Source: Streptomyces sp. NBC_00289 (lineage in GTDB: Bacteria; Actinomycetota; Actinomycetes; Streptomycetales; Streptomycetaceae). Taken from it: DNA of 64,000 bases. The position numbers and the translations under genes are program-made. Under the pieces are notes generated by a model. That model ran no database searches and was not told the origin of the DNA. It saw only the letters and a list, made by a program, of their open reading frames with translations. The stretch covers positions 8,184,001-8,248,000 of the forward strand of contig NZ_CP108046.1 in the NCBI RefSeq assembly GCF_041435115.1. The letters are read 5' to 3'. Each line of letters opens with the position of its first letter. The stretch's first letter is position 1. This document shows, one piece after another, positions 24,569-37,190 of the stretch.

Positions 24569-26719
24569 GTGAGCAGCGAGAACGGGTCGGTGGGCGGCGG
24601 GGCCGAGGGGGCGCCGCCCGAGCAGCTTGCGCTGATTCGTGACAGCGTGCGCAAGGCCGACGTGCCCCGGGCCAAGCCACGGACCTGGCGTGGGGCCGCC
24701 CTGGCCGGGGAGCTTCCCGTCGCCCGGGTGCTGGTCGACAAGGGCGTGCTCCACCTCGACCGCTACTTCGACTACGCCGTCCCGGAGGAACTGGACGCCG
24801 AGGCGCAGCCCGGGGTGCGGGTGCGGGTGCGGTTCGGAGCCGGACGCCACCGGGTTCGGGACGGGCGGCGTGAGGGCGGGGGCCTGATCGACGGCTTCCT
24901 CGTCGAGCGGCTCGCCGAGTCCGACTACTCCGGCCCGCTCGCCGCGCTGGCCCAGGTCGTCTCACCCGAGCGGGTGCTGAGCGGGGAACTGCTCGGACTG
25001 GCGCGGGCCGTCGCCGACCGGTACGCGGGCAGTCTCGCCGACGTGCTGCAGCTGGCCGTGCCGCCCCGCAGCGCGCGGGCCGAGCAGCGGGCGTCCGCCG
25101 AGCCGCTGCCGCCGCCTGAGGCGCCCCAGGCGGGGTCCTGGGCGCGGTACGAGCGGGGGGCCGCGTTCCTGGAGTCCCTGGCCTCGGGCGGGGCGCCACG
25201 AGCGGTGTGGAACGCGCTGCCCGGGCCCGAGTGGAGCGAGGAACTGGCGCGGGCCGTCGCGGCGACGCTGGCCTCGGGGCGCGGTGCACTGGTCGTCCTG
25301 CCGGACGGCAGGGCGGTGGCGCGGGTCGACGCCGCCCTGACCTCCCTGCTGGGGCAGGGACGGCACGCCGTGCTCACCGCCGACGCCGGGCCCGAGAAGC
25401 GCTACCGGGAGTGGCTCGCGGTCCGCCGGGGGTCTGTTCGGGCGGTCGTGGGCACCCGGGCAGCGATGTTCGCTCCGGTGCAGAACCTCGGACTGCTCGC
25501 CCTGTGGGACGACGGCGACGACAGCCACAGCGAGCAGCACGCGCCGCAGCCCCACGCGCGGGAAGTGCTGCTGCTGCGGGCCGCTCAGGACAAGTGCGGC
25601 TTCCTGCTGGGTAGTTGGAGCTGCACCGTGGAGGCCGCACAGCTCGTCGAAAGCGGCTGGGCCCGGCCGCTGGCTGCCACGCGGGAACAGGTGCGCGGCG
25701 CCGCCCCACTGGTCCGGACCGTCGGGGACGGGGATCTCGCGCGGGACGAGGCCGCCCGGGCCGCCCGGCTGCCGAGCCTCGCCTGGCAGGCCGTCAGGGA
25801 GGGGTTGAGGCACGGGCCCGTCCTCGTCCAGGTCCCCCGGCGGGGGTACGTACCGCGGATGGCGTGCGCCAACTGCCGGGCGCCCGCCCGCTGCCGGCAC
25901 TGCGCGGGGCCGCTGGAGGCCCCGGACTCCGGGGCCCTGCACTGCGGCTGGTGCGGGCGGGCGGAGGAGGCCTGGCACTGTCCGGAGTGCGGTGCCTTCC
26001 GGCTGCGGGCCCAGATCGTGGGAGCCCGGCGGACCGCCGAGGAGCTGGGGCGCGCCTTCCCGGCCGTCCCGGTGCGGACCTCCGGGCGCGAGCACGTCCT
26101 GGACACCGTGCCGGGTGCGCCCTCGCTGGTGGTGAGTACGCCGGGAGCCGAGCCGGTCGCCGAGGGCGGGTACGCCGCCGCGCTGCTGCTCGACGGCTGG
26201 GCCATGCTCGGGCGGCCCGATCTGCGGGCCGGGGAGGACGCGCTGCGGCGGTGGATCGGGGCCGCGTCACTCGTCCGTCCGCAGAGCGTCGGGGGGACCG
26301 TGGTCGTCGTCGCCGAGCCCACGCTGCGGCCCGTCCAGGCGCTGGTGCGGTGGGACCCCGTCGGACACGCCGTACGTGAGCTCGCCGAGCGGGCCGAACT
26401 GGGATTCCCGCCGGTATCGCGGATGGCGGCCGTGGCGGGACCGGCGGAGGCGGTCACGGAGTTCCTCGGTGCGCTGCGACTGCCGACGGAGGCCGAGGTG
26501 CTCGGCCCGGTTCCGGTACCGGCCACCAGGACGGGGCTGCCGCGGCGAGCGGGGGCACCGCCCCCCGGTGAGCACTGGGAGCGGGCGCTGATCCGGGTGC
26601 CACCGGGGAGCGGCGCCGCACTCGCCGCCGCGCTGAAAACCGCGCAGGCGGCGCGGATGGCGCGTGGCGGTGCGGAGGCGGCGGTACGGGTGCGGATCGA
26701 TCCGCCCGACATCGGCTGA
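24569..26719 (+). CDS. priA: Primosomal protein PriA, actinobacterial helicase-deficient form
   Basis: Replication-restart protein. It is 716 aa. The N-terminal 3'-DNA-binding domain reads VARVLVDKGVLHLDRYFDYAVPEEL. The helicase core lacks a Walker A motif: the expected GxxGxGKT region reads PGPEWSEELARAVAATLA, and the DEEH box reads WDDGDD. The zinc module keeps its four CxxC pairs (CANC, CRHC, CGWC, CPEC). This is the known actinobacterial form presumed to have no helicase activity. GTG at 24569 was chosen over an unsupported upstream ATG. It is followed by a stretch that contains a decayed copy of its last 16 codons. Confidence 0.88.
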   Translation: MSSENGSVGGGAEGAPPEQLALIRDSVRKADVPRAKPRTWRGAALAGELPVARVLVDKGVLHLDRYFDYAVPEELDAEAQPGVRVRVRFGAGRHRVRDGRREGGGLIDGFLVERLAESDYSGPLAALAQVVSPERVLSGELLGLARAVADRYAGSLADVLQLAVPPRSARAEQRASAEPLPPPEAPQAGSWARYERGAAFLESLASGGAPRAVWNALPGPEWSEELARAVAATLASGRGALVVLPDGRAVARVDAALTSLLGQGRHAVLTADAGPEKRYREWLAVRRGSVRAVVGTRAAMFAPVQNLGLLALWDDGDDSHSEQHAPQPHAREVLLLRAAQDKCGFLLGSWSCTVEAAQLVESGWARPLAATREQVRGAAPLVRTVGDGDLARDEAARAARLPSLAWQAVREGLRHGPVLVQVPRRGYVPRMACANCRAPARCRHCAGPLEAPDSGALHCGWCGRAEEAWHCPECGAFRLRAQIVGARRTAEELGRAFPAVPVRTSGREHVLDTVPGAPSLVVSTPGAEPVAEGGYAAALLLDGWAMLGRPDLRAGEDALRRWIGAASLVRPQSVGGTVVVVAEPTLRPVQALVRWDPVGHAVRELAERAELGFPPVSRMAAVAGPAEAVTEFLGALRLPTEAEVLGPVPVPATRTGLPRRAGAPPPGEHWERALIRVPPGSGAALAAALKTAQAARMARGGAEAAVRVRIDPPDIG

Positions 26720-27015
26720 GGCGGGGTCGACGCGGGAGGCTTGGGGCCGGGGGATGCGGCTTGTGGCGGGGCTGCGTGCGGGGCGGATCTTGCTCGCGTG
26801 GGGGGATGCCGAGGTGGCGGTGCGGGTGTGGGTCGATCCGCCTGGCCTCGGTTGAGTGATCTTCGGCGCCGGCGCTTCGGGGCGTGGGCTGCGAGGGCCT
26901 GGTGGCCTATGGGCCTGGTGGCATGCGGTGGTGCGGGTGTGGGATTGATGCGGCCGTGTCGGTTGAGGTGGGGTTGGCGCGTGGTGCTTCGGGCCTCGGG
27001 CGTGGTGGTGTGCGG
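26720..27015. other. Intergenic region after priA with a diverged copy of the priA 3' end
   Basis: About 300 bp of G-rich sequence with no credible gene. At 26808-26855 lies a 48-bp segment matching the last 48 bp of priA (26672-26719) at 39 of 48 positions. It would encode AEVAVRVWVDPPGLG-stop against the priA end AEAAVRVRIDPPDIG-stop. The upstream flank (GCGTGG) is also similar, so a small ancient tandem duplication is likely. Confidence 0.6.
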
Positions 27016-27052
27016 CTGCCCTCCCGGACGGGCGTGCGTCCCGGGAGGGCAG
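27016..27052. terminator. Bidirectional terminator between priA and the minus-strand repeat-protein gene
   Basis: CTGCCCTCCC (27016-27025) pairs with 27043-27052 and GGACG (27026-27030) with 27037-27041, one bulged C and a 6-nt loop. It lies 12 bp beyond the stop of the minus-strand gene at 27064. Confidence 0.75.
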
Positions 27053-27063
27053 GGGAGGGAGTG

Positions 27064-28961
<1,898 letters not shown>

Positions 28962-29044
28962 CGCCCCTCCGGGGCGACGGGCCGGCGACGGGTGCGTCGT
29001 AGGCTTGTGCCGTACCCCTTCCTGATATCCGGAGCACCTTTTCT

Positions 29045-30463
29045 GTGAGCGACCAGCACCGTCGTCCCCGCAAGCCCGGCAAGCCCTACCGCCGGCCCCA
29101 GAAGGATCCCGTCCGCATGCTCGCCTTCGAGGCCCTGCGGGCCGTGGACGAGCGGGACGCCTACGCCAACCTCGTTCTGCCGCCGCTGCTGCGCAAGGCG
29201 CGGCAGAGCGGTGACTTCGACGGGCGGGACGCCGCGCTCGCGACGGAGCTCGTGTACGGCACGTTGCGGCGGCAGGGGACGTATGACGCGGTCATCGCCG
29301 CCTGCGTCGACCGGCCGCTGCGGGAGGTCGACCCGCCCGTGCTCGACGTGCTGAGCCTGGGCGTGCACCAGCTGCTCGGCACGCGGATTCCCACGCACGC
29401 CGCCGTCTCCGCCTCGGTGGAGCTCGCCCGGGTCGTGCTCGGGGACGGACGGGCCAAGTTCGTCAACGCCGTGCTGCGGAAGGTCGCGCAGCACGATCTC
29501 GACGGATGGATCGAGAAGGTCGCCCCGCCCTACGAGGACGATCCGGAGGACCACCTCGCCGTCGTGCACTCCCACCCCCGCTGGATCGTCTCGGCGTTGT
29601 GGGACTCGCTCGGCGGCGGCCGGGCCGGCATCGAGGACCTGCTGGCGGCCGACAACGAGAGGCCCGAGGTCACCCTGGTCGCCCGGCCGGGCAGGTCCAC
29701 GACCGAGGAACTGCTCGGCGAGGAGGCCGCGGTGCCGGGGCGCTGGTCGCCGTATGCCGTGCGGTTGACCGAGGGCGGCGAACCGGGGGCGATCGAGGCC
29801 GTACGGGAAGGCCGTGCGGGCGTGCAGGACGAGGGCAGTCAGCTCGTGGCCCTGGCGCTCGCCAACGTGCCCCTCGACGGACCCGACGGGAAGTGGCTCG
29901 ACGGGTGTGCCGGGCCCGGCGGCAAGGCCGCGCTGCTCGCCGCGCTCGCGGCCGAGCGGGGGGCCGTCGTGCTCGCCTCCGAGAAGCAGCCGCACCGCGC
30001 GGCGCTGGTGGCCAGGGCCCTCGACGGCAATCCCGGGCCCTATCAGGTGATCGCCGCAGACGGCACCCGGCCGCCGTGGCGGCCCGGGTCCTTCGACCGG
30101 GTGCTGATGGACGTGCCGTGCACCGGCCTCGGTGCCTTGCGCAGGCGTCCCGAGGCGCGCTGGCGGCGCCGCCCCGACGACCTGGAGGGGTTCGCTCCGT
30201 TGCAGCGCGGTCTGCTGACCACGGCCCTGGACTCGGTCCGGGTCGGCGGGATCGTCGGCTACGCGACCTGTTCGCCGCACCTCGCGGAGACCAGGGCGGT
30301 CGTGGACGACGTGCTCAAGCAGCACCCGGCGGCCGAACTCGTCGACGCCCGCCCCTTCCTGCCGGGCGTACCGGCCCTCGGCGACGGCCCCGACGTACAG
30401 CTGTGGCCGCATCTGCACGGGACCGACGCCATGTACCTGGCGCTCATTCGGAGGACTGGCTGA
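29045..30463 (+). CDS. rsmB: 16S rRNA (cytosine-967-C5)-methyltransferase
   Basis: Methylates C967 of 16S rRNA with SAM. It is 472 aa. An N-terminal NusB-like domain (about 20-160) is followed by a Rossmann methyltransferase domain. The two catalytic cysteines lie in DVPCTGLGALRRRPEARWR (about residue 355) and GYATCSPHLAETRAV (about 405). SAM-binding CAGPGGKAALLAAL is intact. It starts at GTG after a basic tail-coding stretch. The last 20 bp overlap the 3' end of the convergent MMPL gene. Confidence 0.95.
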   Translation: MSDQHRRPRKPGKPYRRPQKDPVRMLAFEALRAVDERDAYANLVLPPLLRKARQSGDFDGRDAALATELVYGTLRRQGTYDAVIAACVDRPLREVDPPVLDVLSLGVHQLLGTRIPTHAAVSASVELARVVLGDGRAKFVNAVLRKVAQHDLDGWIEKVAPPYEDDPEDHLAVVHSHPRWIVSALWDSLGGGRAGIEDLLAADNERPEVTLVARPGRSTTEELLGEEAAVPGRWSPYAVRLTEGGEPGAIEAVREGRAGVQDEGSQLVALALANVPLDGPDGKWLDGCAGPGGKAALLAALAAERGAVVLASEKQPHRAALVARALDGNPGPYQVIAADGTRPPWRPGSFDRVLMDVPCTGLGALRRRPEARWRRRPDDLEGFAPLQRGLLTTALDSVRVGGIVGYATCSPHLAETRAVVDDVLKQHPAAELVDARPFLPGVPALGDGPDVQLWPHLHGTDAMYLALIRRTG

Positions 30464-32615
30464 CACGCTCCTCGGCCCGGGCCCGCGCGGCCGGTCCGCC
30501 GTCCTCGCGGGCCAGCCGGCCGGGCCACCACACCTTGCGGCCCACGTCCAGGAACAGCGACGTGACGAGCACCGATCGCACGACGAAGGTGTCCAGGAGG
30601 ACGCCGAGGGCCACCGCGAAGCCGATCTCGGCGAAGGCGACCATCGGCAGTGTGGCGAGGGCGGCGAAGGTGCCGGCCAGGACCAGGCCGGCGGAGGTGA
30701 TCACCGCGCCCGTCGCCGCCAGGCCCGTCACCACGCCCCGACGGGTGCCCTCACGGGCCGCCTCCTCCCGGATACGGGTGGTCAGGAAGATGTTGTAGTC
30801 GATCCCCAGGGCCACCAGGAAGACGAAGACGAACAGCGGGAAGTCCGTCTGCTCGCCCGCGTAGTCGAAGACGTGCCGGAAGGCCAGCGCGCTCGCGCCC
30901 AGCGCGGCCGCGAAGGACAGCACGACCGTGCCGATCAGCAGCACCGGCGCCACCACGGCACGCAGCAGCGCGCTCAGGATCAGCAGGACGACCACGAGGA
31001 CCGCCGGAATGATCACGAGGTTGTCGTGCGTCGTGGCCGCGTCCATGTCGAGCAGGGCCGCGGTGCCGCCGCCCACCTGGGCGTCGGCACCGGGCACGTC
31101 GTGCACGGCGTCACGGACGCGCTCCACGGTGTGTTTCGCGGCCTCGCTGTCGGCCGGCGCCGTCATCGTGGCCTCGAAGAGCACCTGGCCGTCGTGCGAG
31201 GGTTTCGTGCCCGGCGGGACCGTCAGACTGCCCGGCACCACACCCTGGGTCGACGAGACGGCCTGGCGGACCTGGTCGGCCTGTGCCTCGTTGGAGACGA
31301 TCACCAGTGGGTCACCGCTGCCCGCCGGGAAGTAGCGCGCCGACACCTCCTGCCCGGTGATCGAGTCCGGTTTGCCGGTGAAGGCGTCCGCGTTGCCGAT
31401 GCCCTCGGCGCGCAGTTGCAGCAGCCCGAGGGAGAGGACGGCCAGGGCCAGCGCCGTGCCGACCCACACGACGCGCGGGCGGCGGGCCATCCGGTGGCCC
31501 AGGCGCGCCCACATGCCCCGCTCGGTCGGGTCGGCCGAGCCGGAGTGCGGGATCGACGGCCAGAAGATCCAGCGGCCGCAGATCAGCAGCAGCGCCGGGA
31601 AGAGGCTGATCATGGCCAGCAGGGCGACGGCCACGCCGATCGCCGCCACCGGGCCCAGTCCCCGGGTCGAGTTCATCTCGGCGGCCAGCAGCACCAGCAT
31701 GCTCAGGACGACCGTCGCCCCGGAGGCCAGCACGGCCGGGCCGGCGCGGTGCAGGGCGAGCGCCATCGCCTCGTGGCGGTCCTCATGCCGGCGCAGCTCC
31801 TCGCGGTAGCGGGCGACGAGCAGGAGGGCGTAGTCGGTGCCGGCGCCGAAGACCAGGACCGTGAGGATGCCCGCGCTCTGGCCGTTGACCGTCAGGCCCG
31901 CGTGCTGGGCGAGCAGATAGATCAGGGCCTGCGCCGTGAACAGCGCGACGACCACGCCGAGCAGCGGGACGATGATCAGCGTCGGGCTGCGGAAGGTGAG
32001 CAGCAGCATCACGATCACGACGGCCATGGCCGAAAGCAGCAGGGTCGAGTCGATGCCCTCGAAGGCCTTGGAGAAGTCGGCGGAGGTGCCGCCGGGGCCG
32101 GTGACGTGGACGGCGAGCCCGTTCTCGCTCTCGCCGGCCTTGTCACGGATGGAGTCGACAGCGGGCGAGATCTCCTCCCAGCCCTTCTCGTCCATCGTGA
32201 TCGGCACGTAGATCTGGGCGGCCTCGGGCGCCGACCGCTGGTTGTAGACGGGGCCGCGTGTCTCCGCGCCGCGGATGCCGTGCGCGGTCAGCTGCTTGAT
32301 CTGGGCCGCGTCCTCGGCGATCTGCCGCCTGTCCTGGACGGTGAGCCCGCCCTCGCGCGCGTAGACGACGACTGCCGGGATCTGCTCCGGCCTGAAGCCG
32401 TCCGCCGTCTGCAGCACCTGGGTGGACTCCGCGGAGCCCGGCAGCCAGGATGCCGCGTCGTTGTCCTGGGCGTCGGTGAGCTTCTGCGCGAGCGGGGCCG
32501 CGACGACGAGCACCACCAGCCACAGGGCGACAATCAGCCACTTGCTGCGATGCCCGGTCACGAATCCGATGAGTCCCTGGCGCACATGGCGCCCGTGGTC
32601 CTTCCCGTCCGTCAT
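30444..32615 (-). CDS. MMPL/RND-superfamily membrane transporter
   Basis: Proton-driven exporter of lipids or drugs, by family. It is 723 aa. Two repeats each hold one leading helix, a large extracytoplasmic domain and a block of five helices. The first is WLIVALWLVVLVVAAPLAQ then a helix block containing VLVFGAGTDYALLLVARYREEL (GxxxDY proton-relay motif). The second contains VALGIDYNIFLTTRIREE. The start ATG giving MTDGKDHGRHVRQG is preferred over a 40-residue upstream extension because the conserved part starts there. It lies between convergent rsmB and divergent rpe. Substrate cannot be told; no lipid-synthesis genes are next to it. Confidence 0.88.
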   Translation of the reverse strand: MTDGKDHGRHVRQGLIGFVTGHRSKWLIVALWLVVLVVAAPLAQKLTDAQDNDAASWLPGSAESTQVLQTADGFRPEQIPAVVVYAREGGLTVQDRRQIAEDAAQIKQLTAHGIRGAETRGPVYNQRSAPEAAQIYVPITMDEKGWEEISPAVDSIRDKAGESENGLAVHVTGPGGTSADFSKAFEGIDSTLLLSAMAVVIVMLLLTFRSPTLIIVPLLGVVVALFTAQALIYLLAQHAGLTVNGQSAGILTVLVFGAGTDYALLLVARYREELRRHEDRHEAMALALHRAGPAVLASGATVVLSMLVLLAAEMNSTRGLGPVAAIGVAVALLAMISLFPALLLICGRWIFWPSIPHSGSADPTERGMWARLGHRMARRPRVVWVGTALALAVLSLGLLQLRAEGIGNADAFTGKPDSITGQEVSARYFPAGSGDPLVIVSNEAQADQVRQAVSSTQGVVPGSLTVPPGTKPSHDGQVLFEATMTAPADSEAAKHTVERVRDAVHDVPGADAQVGGGTAALLDMDAATTHDNLVIIPAVLVVVLLILSALLRAVVAPVLLIGTVVLSFAAALGASALAFRHVFDYAGEQTDFPLFVFVFLVALGIDYNIFLTTRIREEAAREGTRRGVVTGLAATGAVITSAGLVLAGTFAALATLPMVAFAEIGFAVALGVLLDTFVVRSVLVTSLFLDVGRKVWWPGRLAREDGGPAARARAEERVSQSSE

Positions 32616-32749
32616 GGCCACCCCCGTAGCCGTAGCCGCACATGATGAGTCGCCCAGCATGGCACGTGCGGGCCCGGTGGAACATCCGATGAACGGCCCG
32701 GCTGTGGACCGGCGCGAACAAACGTGCCCGGACATGGCAGGCTTGGGTC

Positions 32750-33436
32750 ATGGCCGCGCAGATCAACCCCAGCATTCTGTCCGCCGACTTCGCCCGCCTC
32801 GCGGACGAGGCGCAGGCGGTCAACGGAGCCGACTGGCTTCACGTCGACGTCATGGACAACCATTTCGTCCCGAACCTCACGCTCGGTGTGCCGGTCGTAG
32901 AGTCACTGGCCCGTGCGACGGACACCCCGCTGGACTGCCATCTGATGATCGAGGCCCCCGATCGGTGGGCGCCCCAGTACGTCGAGGCGGGGGCCGGTTC
33001 CGTCACCTTTCACGTCGAGGCGGCCGCCGCTCCGGTCAGGCTCGCCAGGGAGATCCGGGCCAAGGGCGCCCGCGCCTCCATGGCGCTGAAGCCGGCGACG
33101 CCCATCGAGCCGTACGAGGATCTGCTCCCCGAGCTCGACATGCTGCTGATCATGACGGTCGAGCCCGGTTTCGGCGGACAGGCCTTCCTCGACATCATGC
33201 TCCCGAAGATTCGGCGCACCCGCGAGTTGATCAGCAAGCACGGTCTCGAGCTGTGGCTCCAGGTCGACGGGGGAGTTTCGGCCGCCACCATCGAGCGCTG
33301 CGCCGACGCGGGAGCCGACGTCTTCGTCGCCGGTTCTGCGGTCTACGGGGCATCCGACCCGGCCCAGGCGGTACGTGCACTGCGCACGCAGGCGGAGTCG
33401 GCCACCACCAAGGCGTCCTGGGCGTGCGACCACTGA
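32750..33436 (+). CDS. rpe: Ribulose-phosphate 3-epimerase
   Basis: Interconverts ribulose-5-phosphate and xylulose-5-phosphate in the pentose phosphate pathway. It is a 228-aa TIM barrel. The metal/catalytic residues lie in [43 protein letters not shown] and [12 protein letters not shown]; all are present. An extra Thr/Lys-rich tail ends the protein. The SorC-type regulator begins 102 bp downstream and may respond to a sugar phosphate of the same pathway. Confidence 0.95.
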   Translation: MAAQINPSILSADFARLADEAQAVNGADWLHVDVMDNHFVPNLTLGVPVVESLARATDTPLDCHLMIEAPDRWAPQYVEAGAGSVTFHVEAAAAPVRLAREIRAKGARASMALKPATPIEPYEDLLPELDMLLIMTVEPGFGGQAFLDIMLPKIRRTRELISKHGLELWLQVDGGVSAATIERCADAGADVFVAGSAVYGASDPAQAVRALRTQAESATTKASWACDH

Positions 33437-33538
33437 CCGACAGGAATGTGAACGGCTCTCGTCCGGGCCGATCAAGCGCGCCGGATCTGCGAGGATGAAC
33501 GGCGAATCCAGAGTGTGAACAGCAGTGAGGAGAAGGCC

Positions 33539-34558
33539 GTGTCGGGTATGTCGGCGGGCCGGTCAGCCATGCGGATGGGACCCGCTGAGCTGGTCCAGGC
33601 GGCGGCCATGGCCCGCCGCTTCTATCTCGAGGGCAAGTCCAAGATCCAGATCGCCGAGGAGTTCGGCGTCAGCCGCTTCAAGGTGGCCCGGGTCCTGGAG
33701 ACCGCCCTCGAACGGGATCTCGTACGTATCGAGATCCGTGTGCCGGCCGAACTGGACGCGGAGCGCTCCGACGCGCTGCGCGCCCGCTACGGCCTGCGGC
33801 ACGCCGTCGTGGTCGAGTCCCCGGCCGAGGCCGAGGAGACACCCGACCCGGAGAATCTGGGGGAAGTGGCCGCCGACCTGCTCGGCGAACTGGTGAACGA
33901 GGGCGACATCCTGGGCCTGGCCTGGGGCCGGTCGACCATCCACATGGCGGCCGCCCTCGACCGGCTGCCGCCGTGCACGGTGGTGCAGCTGACCGGGGTG
34001 TACGACGCCGGAACCGCCGAACGCGGCTCCGTGGAGGCCGTCCGCCGCGCGGCCCAGGTGTCGGGCGGGGACGCCCATCCCATCTACGCGCCGATGCTGC
34101 TGCCGGACGCGGCCACGGCGATCGCGCTGCGCAACCAGACCGGCATCGCGCGGGCCTTCGAGTACTTCGACAAGGTCACCGTCGCCTGCGTCTCCATCGG
34201 TTCCTGGGAGCGGGGCATCTCGACGGTGCACGACATGCTCAGCGACGAGGAGCGCGCGCACTACGCCTCGCTCGGTGTCGCCGCCGAGATGTCCGCGCAC
34301 CTCTTCGACGTGGAGGGCCGCCGGGTCGGGCGGGACCTGGGAGAGCGCTGCATCACCGTGAAGACCGACCAGCTCCGCCGGGTCCCCGAGGTCGTCGCGA
34401 TCGCGGGCGGCCAGCGCAAGGCGCCGGCGATCGACGCGGTGCTGCGGTCCGGGCTCGTCACCAGCCTGGTGACGGACACGTCGGCCGCGGACTACCTTCT
34501 GACGGCGGGGCCGACGCCCAGGCCTTCACTCAACCGGGCTGACCCCGACGGGCCCTGA
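33539..34558 (+). CDS. SorC/DeoR-type sugar-binding transcriptional regulator
   Basis: 339 aa. The N-terminal winged HTH reads AAAMARRFYLEGKSKIQIAEEFGVSRFKVARVLETAL. The sugar-phosphate-binding domain of the SorC family follows (LGLAWGRSTIHMAAALDRLP, and VVAIAGGQRKAPAIDAVLRSGLV near the end). GTG at 33539 with GAGGAGAAGG just upstream is preferred to a GTG 24 bp earlier. Its position after rpe suggests control by a pentose phosphate, but its targets are not visible here. Confidence 0.88.
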   Translation: MSGMSAGRSAMRMGPAELVQAAAMARRFYLEGKSKIQIAEEFGVSRFKVARVLETALERDLVRIEIRVPAELDAERSDALRARYGLRHAVVVESPAEAEETPDPENLGEVAADLLGELVNEGDILGLAWGRSTIHMAAALDRLPPCTVVQLTGVYDAGTAERGSVEAVRRAAQVSGGDAHPIYAPMLLPDAATAIALRNQTGIARAFEYFDKVTVACVSIGSWERGISTVHDMLSDEERAHYASLGVAAEMSAHLFDVEGRRVGRDLGERCITVKTDQLRRVPEVVAIAGGQRKAPAIDAVLRSGLVTSLVTDTSAADYLLTAGPTPRPSLNRADPDGP

Positions 34559-34597
34559 CGGTGCGTCATGAGGGGGCGGCCGTGACAGCATCGACGC

Positions 34598-35014
34598 ATG
34601 CTGCCGCGGTTCGTCCCCCGAGTGCTCGCCGGTGTGCTGGTCTGTCTCGCCGTACTGCTGACGGGCTGCTCGTCGGACCGCACCGGTACGCCGGCCGACG
34701 CGAGCGGCTCGGCCGCCGCCCCCTCGTGGGCCGGGGGCCTGGCCACGGTCGAGGTGTCCCGGCTCCCCGCCGAGGCCCGGCGGACGCTCGAACTCATCGA
34801 TGAGGGCGGCCCGTTCCCCTACGACCGGGACGGCGTCGTCTTCGGGAACTTCGAGCGGCTCCTGCCCTCGCGGGAGCGTGGTTACTACCACGAGTACACC
34901 GTCACGACGCCGGGCTCACCGGACCGCGGCGCCCGGCGCCTCGTCACCGGCCGGGGCGGCGAGATCTACTACACCGACGATCACTACGACTCGTTCAGGG
35001 CGGTGCTGAGATGA
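34598..35014 (+). CDS. Secreted lipoprotein ribonuclease of the RNase Sa (barnase/N1-T1) family
   Basis: 138 aa. A signal sequence ends in the lipobox LLTGC (Cys24). The domain at 52-138 matches RNase Sa closely: GPFPYDRDGVVFGNFERLLP, YYHEYTVTTPG and YYTDDHYDSF. Catalytic residues by alignment with the known enzyme are Glu99, Arg114 and His129, all present. The disulfide cysteines of RNase Sa are absent. It should cleave RNA at guanosine on the outer face of the membrane or after release. The next gene, overlapping by four bases, is its likely barstar inhibitor. Confidence 0.88.
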   Translation: MLPRFVPRVLAGVLVCLAVLLTGCSSDRTGTPADASGSAAAPSWAGGLATVEVSRLPAEARRTLELIDEGGPFPYDRDGVVFGNFERLLPSRERGYYHEYTVTTPGSPDRGARRLVTGRGGEIYYTDDHYDSFRAVLR

Positions 35015-35349
35015 CGCCACGCGTGGTGCCGCTCGACCTCGACGGGGTCACGGACAAGGCGGGTCTGATGGACCGCTGCGCCCGCGCCCTGGCGCTGCCC
35101 GACTGGTTCGGCCGCAACTGGGACGCGCTGGCCGACAGCCTCGGCGACCACGGCGTGTGGCCCGAGGGCGCCGTCGAGGACGGGCTGCTGATCGTCGTAC
35201 GGAACTGGCGGCCCTACGCCCACGCCCGCCCGGACGAGTGGGAGACCGCCCAGCAGGTGTTCGGCGAAGCGGCGGACCGGACGCCGGGGCTCTCGGTCGC
35301 CCTCGCCCTTGGAGGTTCCTCCCAAGGGCCCTCTGACCTGCCTGGATGA
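35011..35349 (+). CDS. Barstar-family ribonuclease inhibitor
   Basis: 112 aa. The barstar core is LDLDGVTDKAGLMDRCARAL then LPDWFGRNWDALADSLGD; the acidic and aromatic residues of this loop-helix bind the guanine pocket of barnase-type enzymes. The last dozen residues are low-complexity. It overlaps the RNase gene by ATGA, so toxin and inhibitor are made together. It has no signal peptide and should act in the cytoplasm against unexported enzyme. Confidence 0.88.
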   Translation: MTPRVVPLDLDGVTDKAGLMDRCARALALPDWFGRNWDALADSLGDHGVWPEGAVEDGLLIVVRNWRPYAHARPDEWETAQQVFGEAADRTPGLSVALALGGSSQGPSDLPG

Positions 35350-35414
35350 TGCTACCGGGCATCGCTGTGCGGTCGCCGTGGGACAATGAAGCACGTGCTC
35401 TTCCCCCTGGCTGA

Positions 35415-36899
<1,485 letters not shown>

Positions 36900-36916
36900 G
36901 CCGCACGCAGGCCGGA

Positions 36917-36945
36917 CGGCCCCTGTGCCACGAGCACAGGGGCCG
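36917..36945 (+). terminator. Hairpin terminator after guaB1
   Basis: CGGCCCCTGTGC at 36917-36928 pairs with 36934-36945 around loop CACGA, 17 bp after the guaB1 stop. Confidence 0.8.
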
Positions 36946-36968
36946 CCCGCGTGCCCGGCGGCCCCCTG

Positions 36969-37046
36969 CGCAACGGTCGAAAGCCCTCGCGCAACGAATG
37001 CCCGCCCGTCCCGCACGAACGCAAGGATCTTGCGGAGACGCGCAAG
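36969..37046. promoter_or_regulatory. Phased CGCAAC/G motif array upstream of the amino-acid permease
   Basis: CGCAACG begins at 36969 and 36990, and CGCAAG at 37020 and 37041; the start-to-start spacings are 21, 30 and 21 bp, close to whole helical turns. The last copy is half of the dyad CTTGCG-GAGACG-CGCAAG (37029-37046). The 12-mer CGCGCAACGAAT here (36988-36999) recurs exactly at 44633-44644 upstream of davA. An Lrp/AsnC protein encoded two genes downstream is the obvious candidate binder (inference). Confidence 0.6.
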
Positions 37047-37190
37047 GTTGCCGCATTACGACCGTGATGCCCCAGCTCATAGGGTCAGGCGCTGTACTGG
37101 TGCGGCGGGGACCCCGCTCGGTGGGTTCCCGTTCGCAGGGACGCCGCCGGTCTCCGCCGCCCCGAGAGGCAGCGACAAAGGAGTCAGCGC

